Shown here: positions 1 through 7,529 of the stretch, piece by piece
Layout: each line of letters begins with the position of its first letter
How positions within the stretch are numbered: position 1 is the first letter of the stretch
Source of the DNA: Pelomonas parva
GTDB lineage: Bacteria; Pseudomonadota; Gammaproteobacteria; Burkholderiales; Burkholderiaceae_C
DNA length: 64,000 nucleotides
Assembly: GCF_043555835.1 (NCBI RefSeq)
Contig: NZ_JBIGHV010000006.1
Location: 124,001-188,000 of the forward strand
Direction of reading: 5' to 3'
Translations under genes and position numbers: made by a program
The notes under the pieces: generated by a model
Database searches by the model: none
What the model was told of the DNA's origin: nothing
Seen by the model: only the letters and a program-made list of their open reading frames with translations

Positions 1-1
1 C

Positions 2-256
2 CTCCTGCCCTCGCCCTACGCCCGCGATGCCAAGGCCGCTGGCCTGGACATCATCACGTGGACGCTGGAGCGCAGCGGCATCCTGGCCGACGGCGGCAAC
101 GGCTTCTACTTCCAGACGTTTGACAGCGCCATCAAGCGCGAGGGCGATGTCTTCCGCGTGCTGGACGTGCTGGCCGAGCAGGTCGGCGTGCTGGGCGTGT
201 TCTCGGACTGGCCGGCCACGACCAGCTTCTACGCCAACTGCACCGGGCAGAAGTAG
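2..256 (+). CDS. Glycerophosphodiester phosphodiesterase, C-terminal fragment
   Basis: The gene enters from the left edge, so only the last 84 codons are seen, ending in TAG at 254-256. The fragment reads TWTLERSG, then a Phe-Tyr-Phe-Gln segment, then VLGVFSDWPATTSFYANC. This is the end of secreted GlpQ-type phosphodiesterases, which split glycerophosphodiesters into glycerol-3-phosphate and an alcohol; the FSDWP strand closes the TIM barrel. The catalytic His and metal ligands lie outside the window, so the family call rests on the tail only. The next gene encodes a phosphatase, which fits a phosphate-scavenging neighbourhood (inference). Confidence 0.75.
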   Translation, partial: LLPSPYARDAKAAGLDIITWTLERSGILADGGNGFYFQTFDSAIKREGDVFRVLDVLAEQVGVLGVFSDWPATTSFYANCTGQK

Positions 257-264
257 GCTGAGCG

Positions 265-282
265 CGGCGTATCGAAACGCCG
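265..282 (+). terminator. Terminator-like hairpin after the phosphodiesterase
   Basis: CGGCGT and ACGCCG pair perfectly around a 6-nt loop and are followed by TTTC. The hairpin sits 8 nt behind the TAG stop. The T run is short, so termination is likely but not certain. Confidence 0.5.
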
Positions 283-299
283 TTTCATGACCGTGTCAC
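282..299 (+). promoter_or_regulatory. Possible Pho-box-like direct repeat
   Basis: GTTTCAT, 4 nt, then GTGTCAC resembles the two 7-bp half-sites of a PhoB box (consensus CTGTCAT, 4 nt, CTGTCAT), matching about 5 of 7 in each half. It lies 59 bp before a predicted phosphatase. The match is weak and overlaps the terminator hairpin, so it is a suggestion only. Confidence 0.25.
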
Positions 300-312
300 C
301 GGCTGGCGCTGC

Positions 313-331
313 AATGACGCACCCCGTCATT
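313..331. promoter_or_regulatory. Perfect inverted repeat upstream of the phosphatase
   Basis: AATGACG and CGTCATT form a perfect 7-bp inverted repeat with a 5-nt spacer, 27 bp before the phosphatase ATG. It could be an operator or a leader hairpin; no specific regulator is implied. Confidence 0.35.
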
Positions 332-357
332 CAGCGCCTTCCCGGCGACGCAGCACC

Positions 358-2301
358 ATGTCCCTCGCCCCCACCTTTCGCCTCTGCCTGCTGAGCCTGG
401 CCGCGCTGGCCGCCACCGCCCAGGCCGATGTCTCGGTCTTCGTCGACAGCTACAACAGCAACACGACGGCCAACCAGACTGTCGCCAGCAATGCCGCCGT
501 GCACATGCTGCAGGGCTACAGCCGGCTGTGGACGACAGGCAGCACCTGGAACAACGGCGCCGCCACGGCGCTGGGCGCGCCGGTGCTGGCGGCCAACCAG
601 GCCTACGTCATCCAGGTCACACAGAACCGCACGGCCGAGCAGGAGCTGGCCGCCTACTACAACGACCGCCGCCACCAGAGCTTCTCGGCCATCGCCGGCC
701 TGGGCGACCGGGCCGACGCCTTCCGCACCGCAGCGGGCGCCTTCACGACCATCAACTCGCTGGGCCTGGCCAACACGGCCAAGTACGACGACAAGAGCAA
801 CGGCGCCGGCAACACCGGCTCGGCCACCGTCGGCAAGATGGTCACGCTGGTGAACACGTTGCGCGGCAGCAACACCTCGTCCAACCCGTCCAAGAGCTAC
901 TTCAACTCGCCGCGCCCCTGGCGGCTGAACGACGACGGCGCGACGGTCAGCACCAGCGGCCCCGAGGCGACCGGCTACTACACCAGCGTGCTGGCCGACG
1001 GCACGCCTAACACCTCGACCGCGCTGACCAACTTCCCCGACTACAACAGCAGCGTCGTCGTCGCGCCCTCGCTGATGGCCGTGCGCAGCACGACGCCGGC
1101 CAGCGACGGCGGCTTCGTCAGCGGCCACACCAACGCGGCCTACCTGGCCAGCATCGCGCTGGCCTATGCCGCGCCGGAGCGCTTCTCGGCGCTGATGCTG
1201 AACGCCTCCGAGATGGGCGAGCTGCGCATCGTCGCCGGCCAGCATCTGCCGCTGGACGTCATCGGCGGCCGCATGCTGGGCACCGCGCTGTCCGCCGCGA
1301 AGCTATACGAGGCCGGCAACGCCACGCTGAAGGCCGAGGCCCGCGCCCAGGGCGCAGCGCTGATGGCCGGCGCCAGCACGGGCCGCTTCGACGGCCTGGG
1401 CGCCGCCGCCGTGGCCGCGAACCGCGCCAACCGCGACCTCTACACCTTCCGCATGACCTACGGCCTGCCGACGACCGACGCCACCGGCGCCGCCGCCGTC
1501 GTGCCCAAGGTCGCCGAGGTGCTGCTGGAGACCAAGCTCAACTACCTCAGCGCCGAGCAGCGCCGCGAAGTGCTGCGCACCACGGCCATCGCTTCCGGCC
1601 ACGCGCTGACCGACGACGCCGAGGGCTGGGGCCGCCTCAACCTGTACGCCGCCGGCGATGGCTATGGCCGCTTCGACAGCACCGTCACCGTGACGATGAA
1701 CAAGGCCGACGGCGGCATGGCCGCACGCGACGCCTGGCACAACGACATCGACGGCGCCGGCGGCCTGGTCAAACAGGGCGACGGCAGCCTGGCGCTGACC
1801 GGCCACAACAGCTTCAGCGGCGGCGTCAGCGTCGAGGGCGGCGAACTCATCGCTGCATCGACGCACGCGCTGGGCACGGGCAACGTCAGCGTGGCCGGCG
1901 GCGCGACGCTGGTGGACTACGCGCCCGGCAGCCTGCAGATTGGCGGCAACCTGACGCTGGCCGACGGCGCCACGTTCGAGTTCGTCGTCGACCCCGCCCA
2001 CGCCCTCGGCGCCGCCGTGATGGTGGGCGGCAGCATCCAGCTGGACGGCACGCTGCGCCTGAACCTGGCCGGCGGCACGCCGCTGGCTTCGAGCTACCAG
2101 CTCTTCGGCGAGGCCGTCAGCGGCCGCTTCGACAGCGTCGAACTGCAAGGCCTGGACGCCAGCCAGTGGCGCACGACGCTGACCTACGGCGACACCGGCG
2201 TCGCGCTGCAGATAAGCGCCGTGCCCGAGCCGCAGACCTGGGCGCTGCTGATCGGCGGCCTGGCCCTGGTCGGCGCGCTGGCCCGCCGCCGCCGCGGCTG
2301 A
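358..2301 (+). CDS. PAP2-type acid phosphatase with beta-helix repeat and PEP-CTERM anchor
   Basis: A 647-aa exported protein. Residues 1-23 form a signal peptide ending in TAQA. The PAP2/class A acid phosphatase triad is complete: K179 with R186-P187 (K-x6-RP), S255-G-H257, and R290 to H296 to D300 (R-x5-H-x3-D). Residues of about 470-530 form an autotransporter-associated beta-strand repeat (Gly-rich, GGVSVEGGELI type). The C-terminus is a PEP-CTERM signal: VPEPQTW, a hydrophobic helix, then RRRR, handled by exosortase/archaeosortase-type sorting. It probably releases phosphate from organic esters at or outside the outer membrane. No exosortase gene is in the window. No strong ribosome site is visible; ATG 358 was chosen because the signal peptide begins there. 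Confidence 0.85.
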   Translation: MSLAPTFRLCLLSLAALAATAQADVSVFVDSYNSNTTANQTVASNAAVHMLQGYSRLWTTGSTWNNGAATALGAPVLAANQAYVIQVTQNRTAEQELAAYYNDRRHQSFSAIAGLGDRADAFRTAAGAFTTINSLGLANTAKYDDKSNGAGNTGSATVGKMVTLVNTLRGSNTSSNPSKSYFNSPRPWRLNDDGATVSTSGPEATGYYTSVLADGTPNTSTALTNFPDYNSSVVVAPSLMAVRSTTPASDGGFVSGHTNAAYLASIALAYAAPERFSALMLNASEMGELRIVAGQHLPLDVIGGRMLGTALSAAKLYEAGNATLKAEARAQGAALMAGASTGRFDGLGAAAVAANRANRDLYTFRMTYGLPTTDATGAAAVVPKVAEVLLETKLNYLSAEQRREVLRTTAIASGHALTDDAEGWGRLNLYAAGDGYGRFDSTVTVTMNKADGGMAARDAWHNDIDGAGGLVKQGDGSLALTGHNSFSGGVSVEGGELIAASTHALGTGNVSVAGGATLVDYAPGSLQIGGNLTLADGATFEFVVDPAHALGAAVMVGGSIQLDGTLRLNLAGGTPLASSYQLFGEAVSGRFDSVELQGLDASQWRTTLTYGDTGVALQISAVPEPQTWALLIGGLALVGALARRRRG

Positions 2302-2359
2302 CCGGCGGCGTCGGCCTGGCGGGCACCTGAGGGCCGCGCGCCTGCATCCGTGGGGGTGC

Positions 2360-2375
2360 CCCCAAGTCCTTGGGG
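2360..2375 (+). terminator. Hairpin behind the PAP2 phosphatase gene
   Basis: CCCCAAG-TC-CTTGGGG is a perfect 7-bp stem, next to a second small G/C stem. There is no T tract, so it may be a transcript-end stabiliser rather than a classic terminator. Confidence 0.35.
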
Positions 2376-2431
2376 TGGGCGCCGCAGGGCCCTGGTAGCT
2401 CAATGGCGCACCCATTCCCACGGAGACCGCC

Positions 2432-3082
2432 ATGCGCCGCACCTTCATCGCCCTCGCCCTGTCAGCCCTTGGCGTGGCCAACGCCGCCACCGTAACCGTC
2501 TACACCAGCCTGGCCAGCTGGCAGGCGGCCCTCAGCAGCGCCGATCAACTGCAGGACTTCTCCGGCTACGCCAACGGCACCGACCTGACCGGCGTGGCCG
2601 TGCTGCCCGGCGTCACGCTGAGCAGCAACATCGGCCCGGTCGAGGTGTTCGGCGCCGACAAGACCGCCAGCGCCTTCGGCCCGGCCCGCCAGGTGGGCAA
2701 CGGCTACTTTGAAGGACAGTACGCACTGCCCTTCCTTGCGGCTGCGCTGGACATCGCCAGCTTCGAGTCCATCCCTGGGAACGACACCACTGCAGTGGAT
2801 CAGGGCCTGCTGTCCTTCCTGTTCAGCGACGGCAGCACCGAGGACATCCTCCTCTCCGGCGGCGACGGCTCGCCGATCTTCGTCGGCGTCATCTCGGACT
2901 TCGCCATCACTTCGTTTCGCTGGACCGAGGCCCACGAGGGCGACGGTGGCAACGAGGAGAGCGCGCTGGACAACCTGCGCGTGGCCATGCGCGCGCCCGG
3001 CAACGAGTTGCCCCTGCCCGGCTCGCTGCCGCTGGCGCTCGCGGCCCTGGCCGCCGTGCCGCTGGCACGGCGCCGCCGCTGA
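2432..3082 (+). CDS. Secreted protein with PEP-CTERM-like sorting tail
   Basis: 216 aa, preceded by GGAG at 2420-2423. It has a signal peptide (residues 1-18, ending GVANA), then a beta-rich body with no enzyme motif I recognise. The C-terminus is LPLPGSLPL, an alanine/leucine helix and a final RRRR. This is the P-L-P-G-S variant of the PEP-CTERM tripartite signal (motif, transmembrane helix, basic end). It is probably exported, anchored temporarily and processed by an exosortase encoded elsewhere. The function of the mature domain is unknown. Confidence 0.7.
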   Translation: MRRTFIALALSALGVANAATVTVYTSLASWQAALSSADQLQDFSGYANGTDLTGVAVLPGVTLSSNIGPVEVFGADKTASAFGPARQVGNGYFEGQYALPFLAAALDIASFESIPGNDTTAVDQGLLSFLFSDGSTEDILLSGGDGSPIFVGVISDFAITSFRWTEAHEGDGGNEESALDNLRVAMRAPGNELPLPGSLPLALAALAAVPLARRRR

Positions 3083-3111
3083 TACACCCCGGCTTTTGAC
3101 CGGTATCAACG

Positions 3112-3134
3112 AGGGCCGCCCAACAGGCGGCCCT
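3112..3134 (+). terminator. Terminator-like hairpin
   Basis: AGGGCCGCC-CAACA-GGCGGCCCT is a perfect 9-bp stem followed by the T-rich TGTCATTGG. It closes the transcript of the PEP-CTERM-like gene before the S9 peptidase. Confidence 0.6.
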
Positions 3135-3227
3135 TGTCATTGGCGCCCCGCAGGCAGGGGATTTTCACCAGGGGACAGCGCTATCTCTCCACCCATAATC
3201 CGCGCCACAAAAAGCAAGGAGACTGAC

Positions 3228-5252
3228 GTGGCGAGCATGGGTTGGCTTCATTGGGCGCGGTCGTGCGCGGTCGTGGTGATGATGGCGCTGACCGGGATCG
3301 CGCCCGCAGGGGCGGCCGACAAACCGCTGCTGCCGGCCGAGACCTTCTTCCGCCACCCGGCCGTGCTGGAGGTCAAGCTCTCGCCCAGCGGCCGCTACGT
3401 CGGCATCACCCGCGTGCACGACAACCGCCGCGCCGCGCTGCTGGTGGTGGACCTGCAGGGCAGCGAGCCCGCCAAGGTGGTGGCCTTCTTCGCCAAGCAG
3501 GACGTCGTCTGGTTCGACTGGGTGAACGACGAGCGTCTGCTGTTCCGCCTCGGCAAGATCGAGCCGGCGCGCCACACCACCCACCTGCCGGGCCTGTACG
3601 CGGTCGAGGTGGCCAGCGGCAAGACCACCGAGCTGATCTGCAGCGAGATCCAGACCTGCCTGCAGCAGTCCGACTCCCTGCGCTACGACCATGGCCTGCT
3701 CGCCGTGCCCCGGCAGCAGCCCGGCGTGCGGGCCGACGAAGTCGTCGTCGGCCAGCTGGACTTCCAGCTGCGCCGCATCGAGCCCAAGTGGCTGAACGTG
3801 CAGAGCGGCCTGGTGCGCAAGATGGACATGCCAAAGCCCCCCGAGCGGGTGATGCAGTGGCTGTTCGACAGCAAGGGCCAGCCGCGCGTGGCCATGAGCC
3901 TCTACGACGACGAGGGCCGTGGCGTGCTGCACTGGCTGGCGCCGGGCGCGGAGCAATGGCGGCAGCTGGCCAGCTTCAAGCTCGTCGACCCGCCGTTCAC
4001 GGTGATGGGCGTGTCCGACGACGGCCAGCTCTACGTGACCGAGCCGCGCGGCCCCGCCCGAGAGGCGGTGCTGACCACCTTCGACTTCGCCACCGGCAAG
4101 CCCGCCGAGCGCCCCATCGTGCAGGCACCGGGCTTCGACTTCAGCGGCTGGCTGCTGCACGGCGACCCCGGCCAGGGCGTGCTGGGCGTGAGCCTGCAGG
4201 CCGATTCGCAGGTGACGGTCTGGACCGACCCGGCGATGAAGAAGTTCCAGGAAGAGACGGACGCGCGCCTGCCCGGCCGCGTCAACAGCATCTCCTGCCG
4301 CCGCTGCGGCGCGCCGGACATGGTGGCGCTGGTGCACTCCTACAACGACCGCGACCCCGGCCGCTACCTGCTCCATCGCGCTGACAGCAAGCGCTGGGAG
4401 AACGTCTCCGTCGTCATGCCCGGCATCAAGGCGCAGCAGATGGCGAGCGTGGACTTCCAGCGCATCAAGGCCCGCGACGGCAGCGACCTGCCGGTGTGGC
4501 TGACGCTGCCGCAAGGCGTGGAACCCGGCAAGCCGGCGCCCGTCGTCGTGCTGGCCCACGGCGGGCCGTGGGTGCGCAACGGCTACTGGCGCTGGGAGCC
4601 GATGGCGCAGTTCCTGGCCTCACGCGGCTACCTGGTCATCGAGCCCGAGTTCCGCGGCAGCCAGGGCTATGGGGCCGAGCACTTCAAGGCGGGCCTCAAG
4701 CAATGGGGCCTGACGATGCAGGACGACCTGGCCGACGCGCTGCTGTGGGCGCGCAAGGCCGGCCTCGCCACCGACCGCGCCTGCGTCATGGGCGCCAGCT
4801 ACGGCGGCTACGCCACGGCCATGGGCCTGATCCGCCACCCCGAGCTGTTCCGCTGCGGCGTCAGCTGGGTGGGCGTGGCCGACCTGATGCTGCACCTGGA
4901 AGGCGGCTTCTTCGTCGTCGACGACCTGCACGGCTTTGCCCGCCAGCACGCCTATCCCGACCTCATCGGCGACCCCAAGAAGGAGGCCGCCCGGCTGATC
5001 GAGGTCTCGCCCGTGCACCAGGCCGCGCGCATCAAGGCGCCGCTGCTGCTGGCCTACGGCGCGGAGGACCTGCGCGTGCCCAAGGACCACGGCCGCCGGC
5101 TGCGCGACGCCATGACCAAGGCCGGCAACCCGCCCGAGTACGTGGAGTACGAGAACGAGGGCCACGGCTGGCAGCAAATGAGCACGCGGCTGGACTTCGC
5201 CAAGCGGGTGGAGAACTTCCTCGGCAAGCACCTGCAGCCCGCCGCGCCGTGA
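3228..5252 (+). CDS. S9 family prolyl-oligopeptidase-type serine peptidase
   Basis: 674 aa. The frame is open upstream, but the start chosen is GTG 3228, 5 nt behind the ribosome site AAGGAGA; ATG 3237 is the alternative. A signal peptide follows (residues of about 1-27, ending AGAA). The N-terminal part looks like a beta-propeller gating domain. The C-terminal alpha/beta-hydrolase domain carries the nucleophile S524 (GASYGGYA), D614 (YGAEDLRV) and H646 (ENEGHGW). Members of this family cleave short peptides, often acyl-aminoacyl or dipeptidyl ends, here probably in the periplasm. The exact specificity cannot be read. Confidence 0.88.
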   Translation: MASMGWLHWARSCAVVVMMALTGIAPAGAADKPLLPAETFFRHPAVLEVKLSPSGRYVGITRVHDNRRAALLVVDLQGSEPAKVVAFFAKQDVVWFDWVNDERLLFRLGKIEPARHTTHLPGLYAVEVASGKTTELICSEIQTCLQQSDSLRYDHGLLAVPRQQPGVRADEVVVGQLDFQLRRIEPKWLNVQSGLVRKMDMPKPPERVMQWLFDSKGQPRVAMSLYDDEGRGVLHWLAPGAEQWRQLASFKLVDPPFTVMGVSDDGQLYVTEPRGPAREAVLTTFDFATGKPAERPIVQAPGFDFSGWLLHGDPGQGVLGVSLQADSQVTVWTDPAMKKFQEETDARLPGRVNSISCRRCGAPDMVALVHSYNDRDPGRYLLHRADSKRWENVSVVMPGIKAQQMASVDFQRIKARDGSDLPVWLTLPQGVEPGKPAPVVVLAHGGPWVRNGYWRWEPMAQFLASRGYLVIEPEFRGSQGYGAEHFKAGLKQWGLTMQDDLADALLWARKAGLATDRACVMGASYGGYATAMGLIRHPELFRCGVSWVGVADLMLHLEGGFFVVDDLHGFARQHAYPDLIGDPKKEAARLIEVSPVHQAARIKAPLLLAYGAEDLRVPKDHGRRLRDAMTKAGNPPEYVEYENEGHGWQQMSTRLDFAKRVENFLGKHLQPAAP

Positions 5253-5261
5253 AGACGGCCT

Positions 5262-5645
5262 TCAGCCCGGCACCGGCGTGATCGGCGCCAGCAGCGGCAG
5301 CTCGTCGTCGGTCCACAGCCGGAAGTGCGCCACGAAATGCTGGCCCGAGCCGTCCTCCAGCCCGAAGCTGCCGCTGTTGCCCGGCGCCACGTCCAGCGTC
5401 ATCTGCAGACCGGCCAGGTAGTCGCACTGCGCGCTGCTCGCGTAGACGGGCACGCCACCCAGGCGACCCAGCAGCCGATCGTCGGCGCTCAGTGGCAGCT
5501 CGTGCACGGCAAAGCACATCGGCGCGCTGCCGGCGCAGCAGCCGTGGGATTGGTAGAACAGCAGCTCGCCGTTCTGCTGGCGCAGCTGGCTGATCAACGC
5601 CTGCGCCGCCTCGCTGGCCTGCACGCGCGGGATGGGTTCGGTCAT
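5262..5645 (-). CDS. DUF779 protein paired with aldehyde dehydrogenase
   Basis: 127 aa. The start is ATG at 5645-5643 behind a GAGG-type ribosome site; an upstream in-frame ATG at 5702 is less likely. The body carries the DUF779 pattern: LLFYQSHGCCAGSAPMC, a Cys-rich segment (C-C-x4-M-C), and later DYLAGLQMTLDV. DUF779 proteins are regularly encoded beside AldA/ExaC-type aldehyde dehydrogenases, as here (81 nt downstream of one). Their biochemical role is not known; a metal- or thiol-dependent accessory role is a guess from the Cys residues. Confidence 0.85.
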   Translation of the reverse strand: MTEPIPRVQASEAAQALISQLRQQNGELLFYQSHGCCAGSAPMCFAVHELPLSADDRLLGRLGGVPVYASSAQCDYLAGLQMTLDVAPGNSGSFGLEDGSGQHFVAHFRLWTDDELPLLAPITPVPG

Positions 5646-5666
5646 GCTCAACCTCGAAATGAAAGC

Positions 5667-5686
5667 GGGGCGACCGAGGCCGCCCC
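5667..5686 (-). other. Small hairpin between aldehyde dehydrogenase and DUF779 genes
   Basis: GGGGCG and CGCCCC pair around an 8-nt loop in the 81-nt spacer. It may lower or stabilise the downstream part of the message; no T tract is present on either strand. Confidence 0.3.
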
Positions 5687-5726
5687 ATGATCTGCCGTTC
5701 ACGAACGCCCGGTCAGGGCGCCGCGA

Positions 5727-7250
5727 TCAGAAGAAGCCCAACGCGTTCGGGCTGTAGCTGACCAGCAGATTCTTGGTCTGCTGGTAGTGGTCGAGCATGG
5801 ACTTGTGGGTCTCGCGGCCGATGCCGGATTCCTTGTAGCCGCCGAACGCCGCGTGCGCCGGGTAGGCGTGATAGCAGTTCGTCCACACGCGCCCGGCCTG
5901 GATGCCGCGGCCCATGCGGTAGGCGCGGCTGCCGTCGCGGCTCCACACGCCGGCGCCCAGGCCGTAGGGCGTGTCGTTGGCGATGGCCAGCGCCTCGGCC
6001 TCGTCCTTGAAGGTGGTCACGGCCAGCACCGGGCCGAAGATCTCCTCGCGGAAGATGCGCATGTTGTTGTGGCCCTGGAAGAGCGTCGGCTGGATGTAGT
6101 AGCCGCCCGCCAGGTCGCCGCCCAGGTGCGCGCGCTCGCCGCCGATCAGCACCTTGGCGCCCTCCTCCTTGCCCAGCGCCAGGTAGGTCTGGATCTTGTC
6201 CATCTGGATGGCCGAGGCCTGCGCGCCCATCATGGTGTCGGTGTCCAGCGGGTTGCCCTGCTTGATGGCCGCCACGCGCTTGACGGCGCGCTCCATGAAC
6301 TTGTCGTAGATGCTTTCCTGGATCAGCGCACGGCTGGGGCAGGTGCAGACCTCGCCCTGGTTGAAGGCGAACAGCACCAGGCCTTCGATGGCCTTGTCCA
6401 GGAAGGCGTCGTCCTCGGCCATCACGTCCTCGAAGAAGACGTTCGGGCTCTTGCCGCCCAGCTCCAGCGTGGCCGGGATCAGGTTGGTGGCCGCCGCCTG
6501 GGCGATGACGCGGCCGGTGGCGGTGGAGCCGGTGAACGCAATCTTGTTGATGCGCTTGCTGCTGGCCAGCGGCATGCCGGCCTCGCGGCCGAAGCCGTTG
6601 ACGACGTTCAGCACGCCGGGGGGCAGCAGGTCGGCGATCAGGTCCACCAGGATCAGCAGGCTGATCGGCGTGCTCTCGGCCGGCTTGAGCACCACGCAGT
6701 TGCCAGCACCCAGCGCCGGGGCCAGCTTCCAGGCCGCCATCAGGATGGGGAAGTTCCAGGGAATGATCTGGCCGACGACGCCCAGCGGCTCGTGGAAGTG
6801 GTAGGCGATGGTGTTGTGGTCGATCTCGCTCAACGCGCCTTCCTGCGCGCGCACGCAGCCGGCGAAGTAGCGGAAGTGATCCACGCACAGCGGGATGTCG
6901 GCGTTCAGCGTTTCGCGGATGGGCTTGCCGTTGTCCACGGTCTCGGCATAGGCCAGCAGCTCCAGGTTCTGCTCGATGCGGTCGGCGATGCGCAGCAGCA
7001 CGTTGGCGCGCTCGGCGGCGGGCACGGCGGCCCACTTGGCGGCGGCGGCGTGGGCGGCGTCCAGCGCCTTGTCGATGTCGGCGGCGGTGGAGCGCGCGGC
7101 CTGCGTGTAGACCTTGCCGTTGATCGGCGAGATCACGTCGAAGTACTGGCCGTCCACCGGCGGCTGGAACTTGCCACCGATGAAGTTGTCGTAGCGGGGC
7201 TTGTAGGCGATCTTGGCGCCGGCGGTGCCGGGGGCGGCGTAAACGGTCAT
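5727..7250 (-). CDS. NAD-dependent aldehyde dehydrogenase (ExaC/AcoD type)
   Basis: 507 aa, the usual length. ATG at 7250-7248 has GGAG 9 nt upstream; longer in-frame readings lack conserved sequence. It oxidises acetaldehyde or similar short aldehydes to acids with NAD+. Visible landmarks are the NAD-fold segment PWNFPILMAAWKLAPALGAG, the general-base region LELGGKSPN and the catalytic thiol C302 (GEVCTCPSR). A sigma-54-type promoter at 7312-7326 and a divergent AcoR-like activator at 7530 indicate activator- and RpoN-dependent induction by a substrate such as ethanol or acetoin (inference). DUF779 follows downstream. Confidence 0.93.
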   Translation of the reverse strand: MTVYAAPGTAGAKIAYKPRYDNFIGGKFQPPVDGQYFDVISPINGKVYTQAARSTAADIDKALDAAHAAAAKWAAVPAAERANVLLRIADRIEQNLELLAYAETVDNGKPIRETLNADIPLCVDHFRYFAGCVRAQEGALSEIDHNTIAYHFHEPLGVVGQIIPWNFPILMAAWKLAPALGAGNCVVLKPAESTPISLLILVDLIADLLPPGVLNVVNGFGREAGMPLASSKRINKIAFTGSTATGRVIAQAAATNLIPATLELGGKSPNVFFEDVMAEDDAFLDKAIEGLVLFAFNQGEVCTCPSRALIQESIYDKFMERAVKRVAAIKQGNPLDTDTMMGAQASAIQMDKIQTYLALGKEEGAKVLIGGERAHLGGDLAGGYYIQPTLFQGHNNMRIFREEIFGPVLAVTTFKDEAEALAIANDTPYGLGAGVWSRDGSRAYRMGRGIQAGRVWTNCYHAYPAHAAFGGYKESGIGRETHKSMLDHYQQTKNLLVSYSPNALGFF

Positions 7251-7311
7251 GGGCTTTGTCTCCGAATCGGTTGAATGCCCAGCGCTGAACGGCCGGGTCG
7301 CTTCCATCAGC

Positions 7312-7326
7312 GCAATGCCCATGCCA
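7312..7326 (-). promoter_or_regulatory. Sigma-54 (-24/-12) promoter for aldehyde dehydrogenase
   Basis: On the minus strand the sequence reads TGGCATGGGCATTGC. This matches TGGCACG-N4-TTGC with one mismatch and the correct GG/GC spacing. Transcription would start near 7300, about 50 nt before the dehydrogenase ATG. A sigma-54 activator gene is divergent, and rpoN lies at 48.5 kb. Confidence 0.65.
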
Positions 7327-7410
7327 GCGCCGCTTGCGCAGACGACGCACCGGCGGCGCGTTGAAAACTCGCCTGCGCCGCGCCTGCACTGTCCCGAAAT
7401 GGAACACCTG

Positions 7411-7422
7411 CGTTGCACAACG
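7411..7422. promoter_or_regulatory. Candidate activator-binding palindrome
   Basis: CGTTG-CA-CAACG is a perfect palindrome 85-110 bp upstream of the -24 element, at the distance expected of an enhancer for a bacterial enhancer-binding protein. Imperfect GGAAC/CATTCC arms flank it. Binding by the divergent regulator is inferred. Confidence 0.4.
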
Positions 7423-7529
7423 TGCCATTCCGGCACAGCCGCTTGACGGCCAAGCGCGTCAGGCTACCGTCCGCGTCCTGGCGCAAGCTTTGCGCCTCAG
7501 AGCCGCTCGACGGCCGCGCAGGAGACACC

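Noticed and set aside
2394..2425. tRNA-like stretch GGTAGCTCAATGG
   Set aside because: Only a D-arm-like segment is present. No acceptor stem, anticodon arm or T-loop could be built around it.
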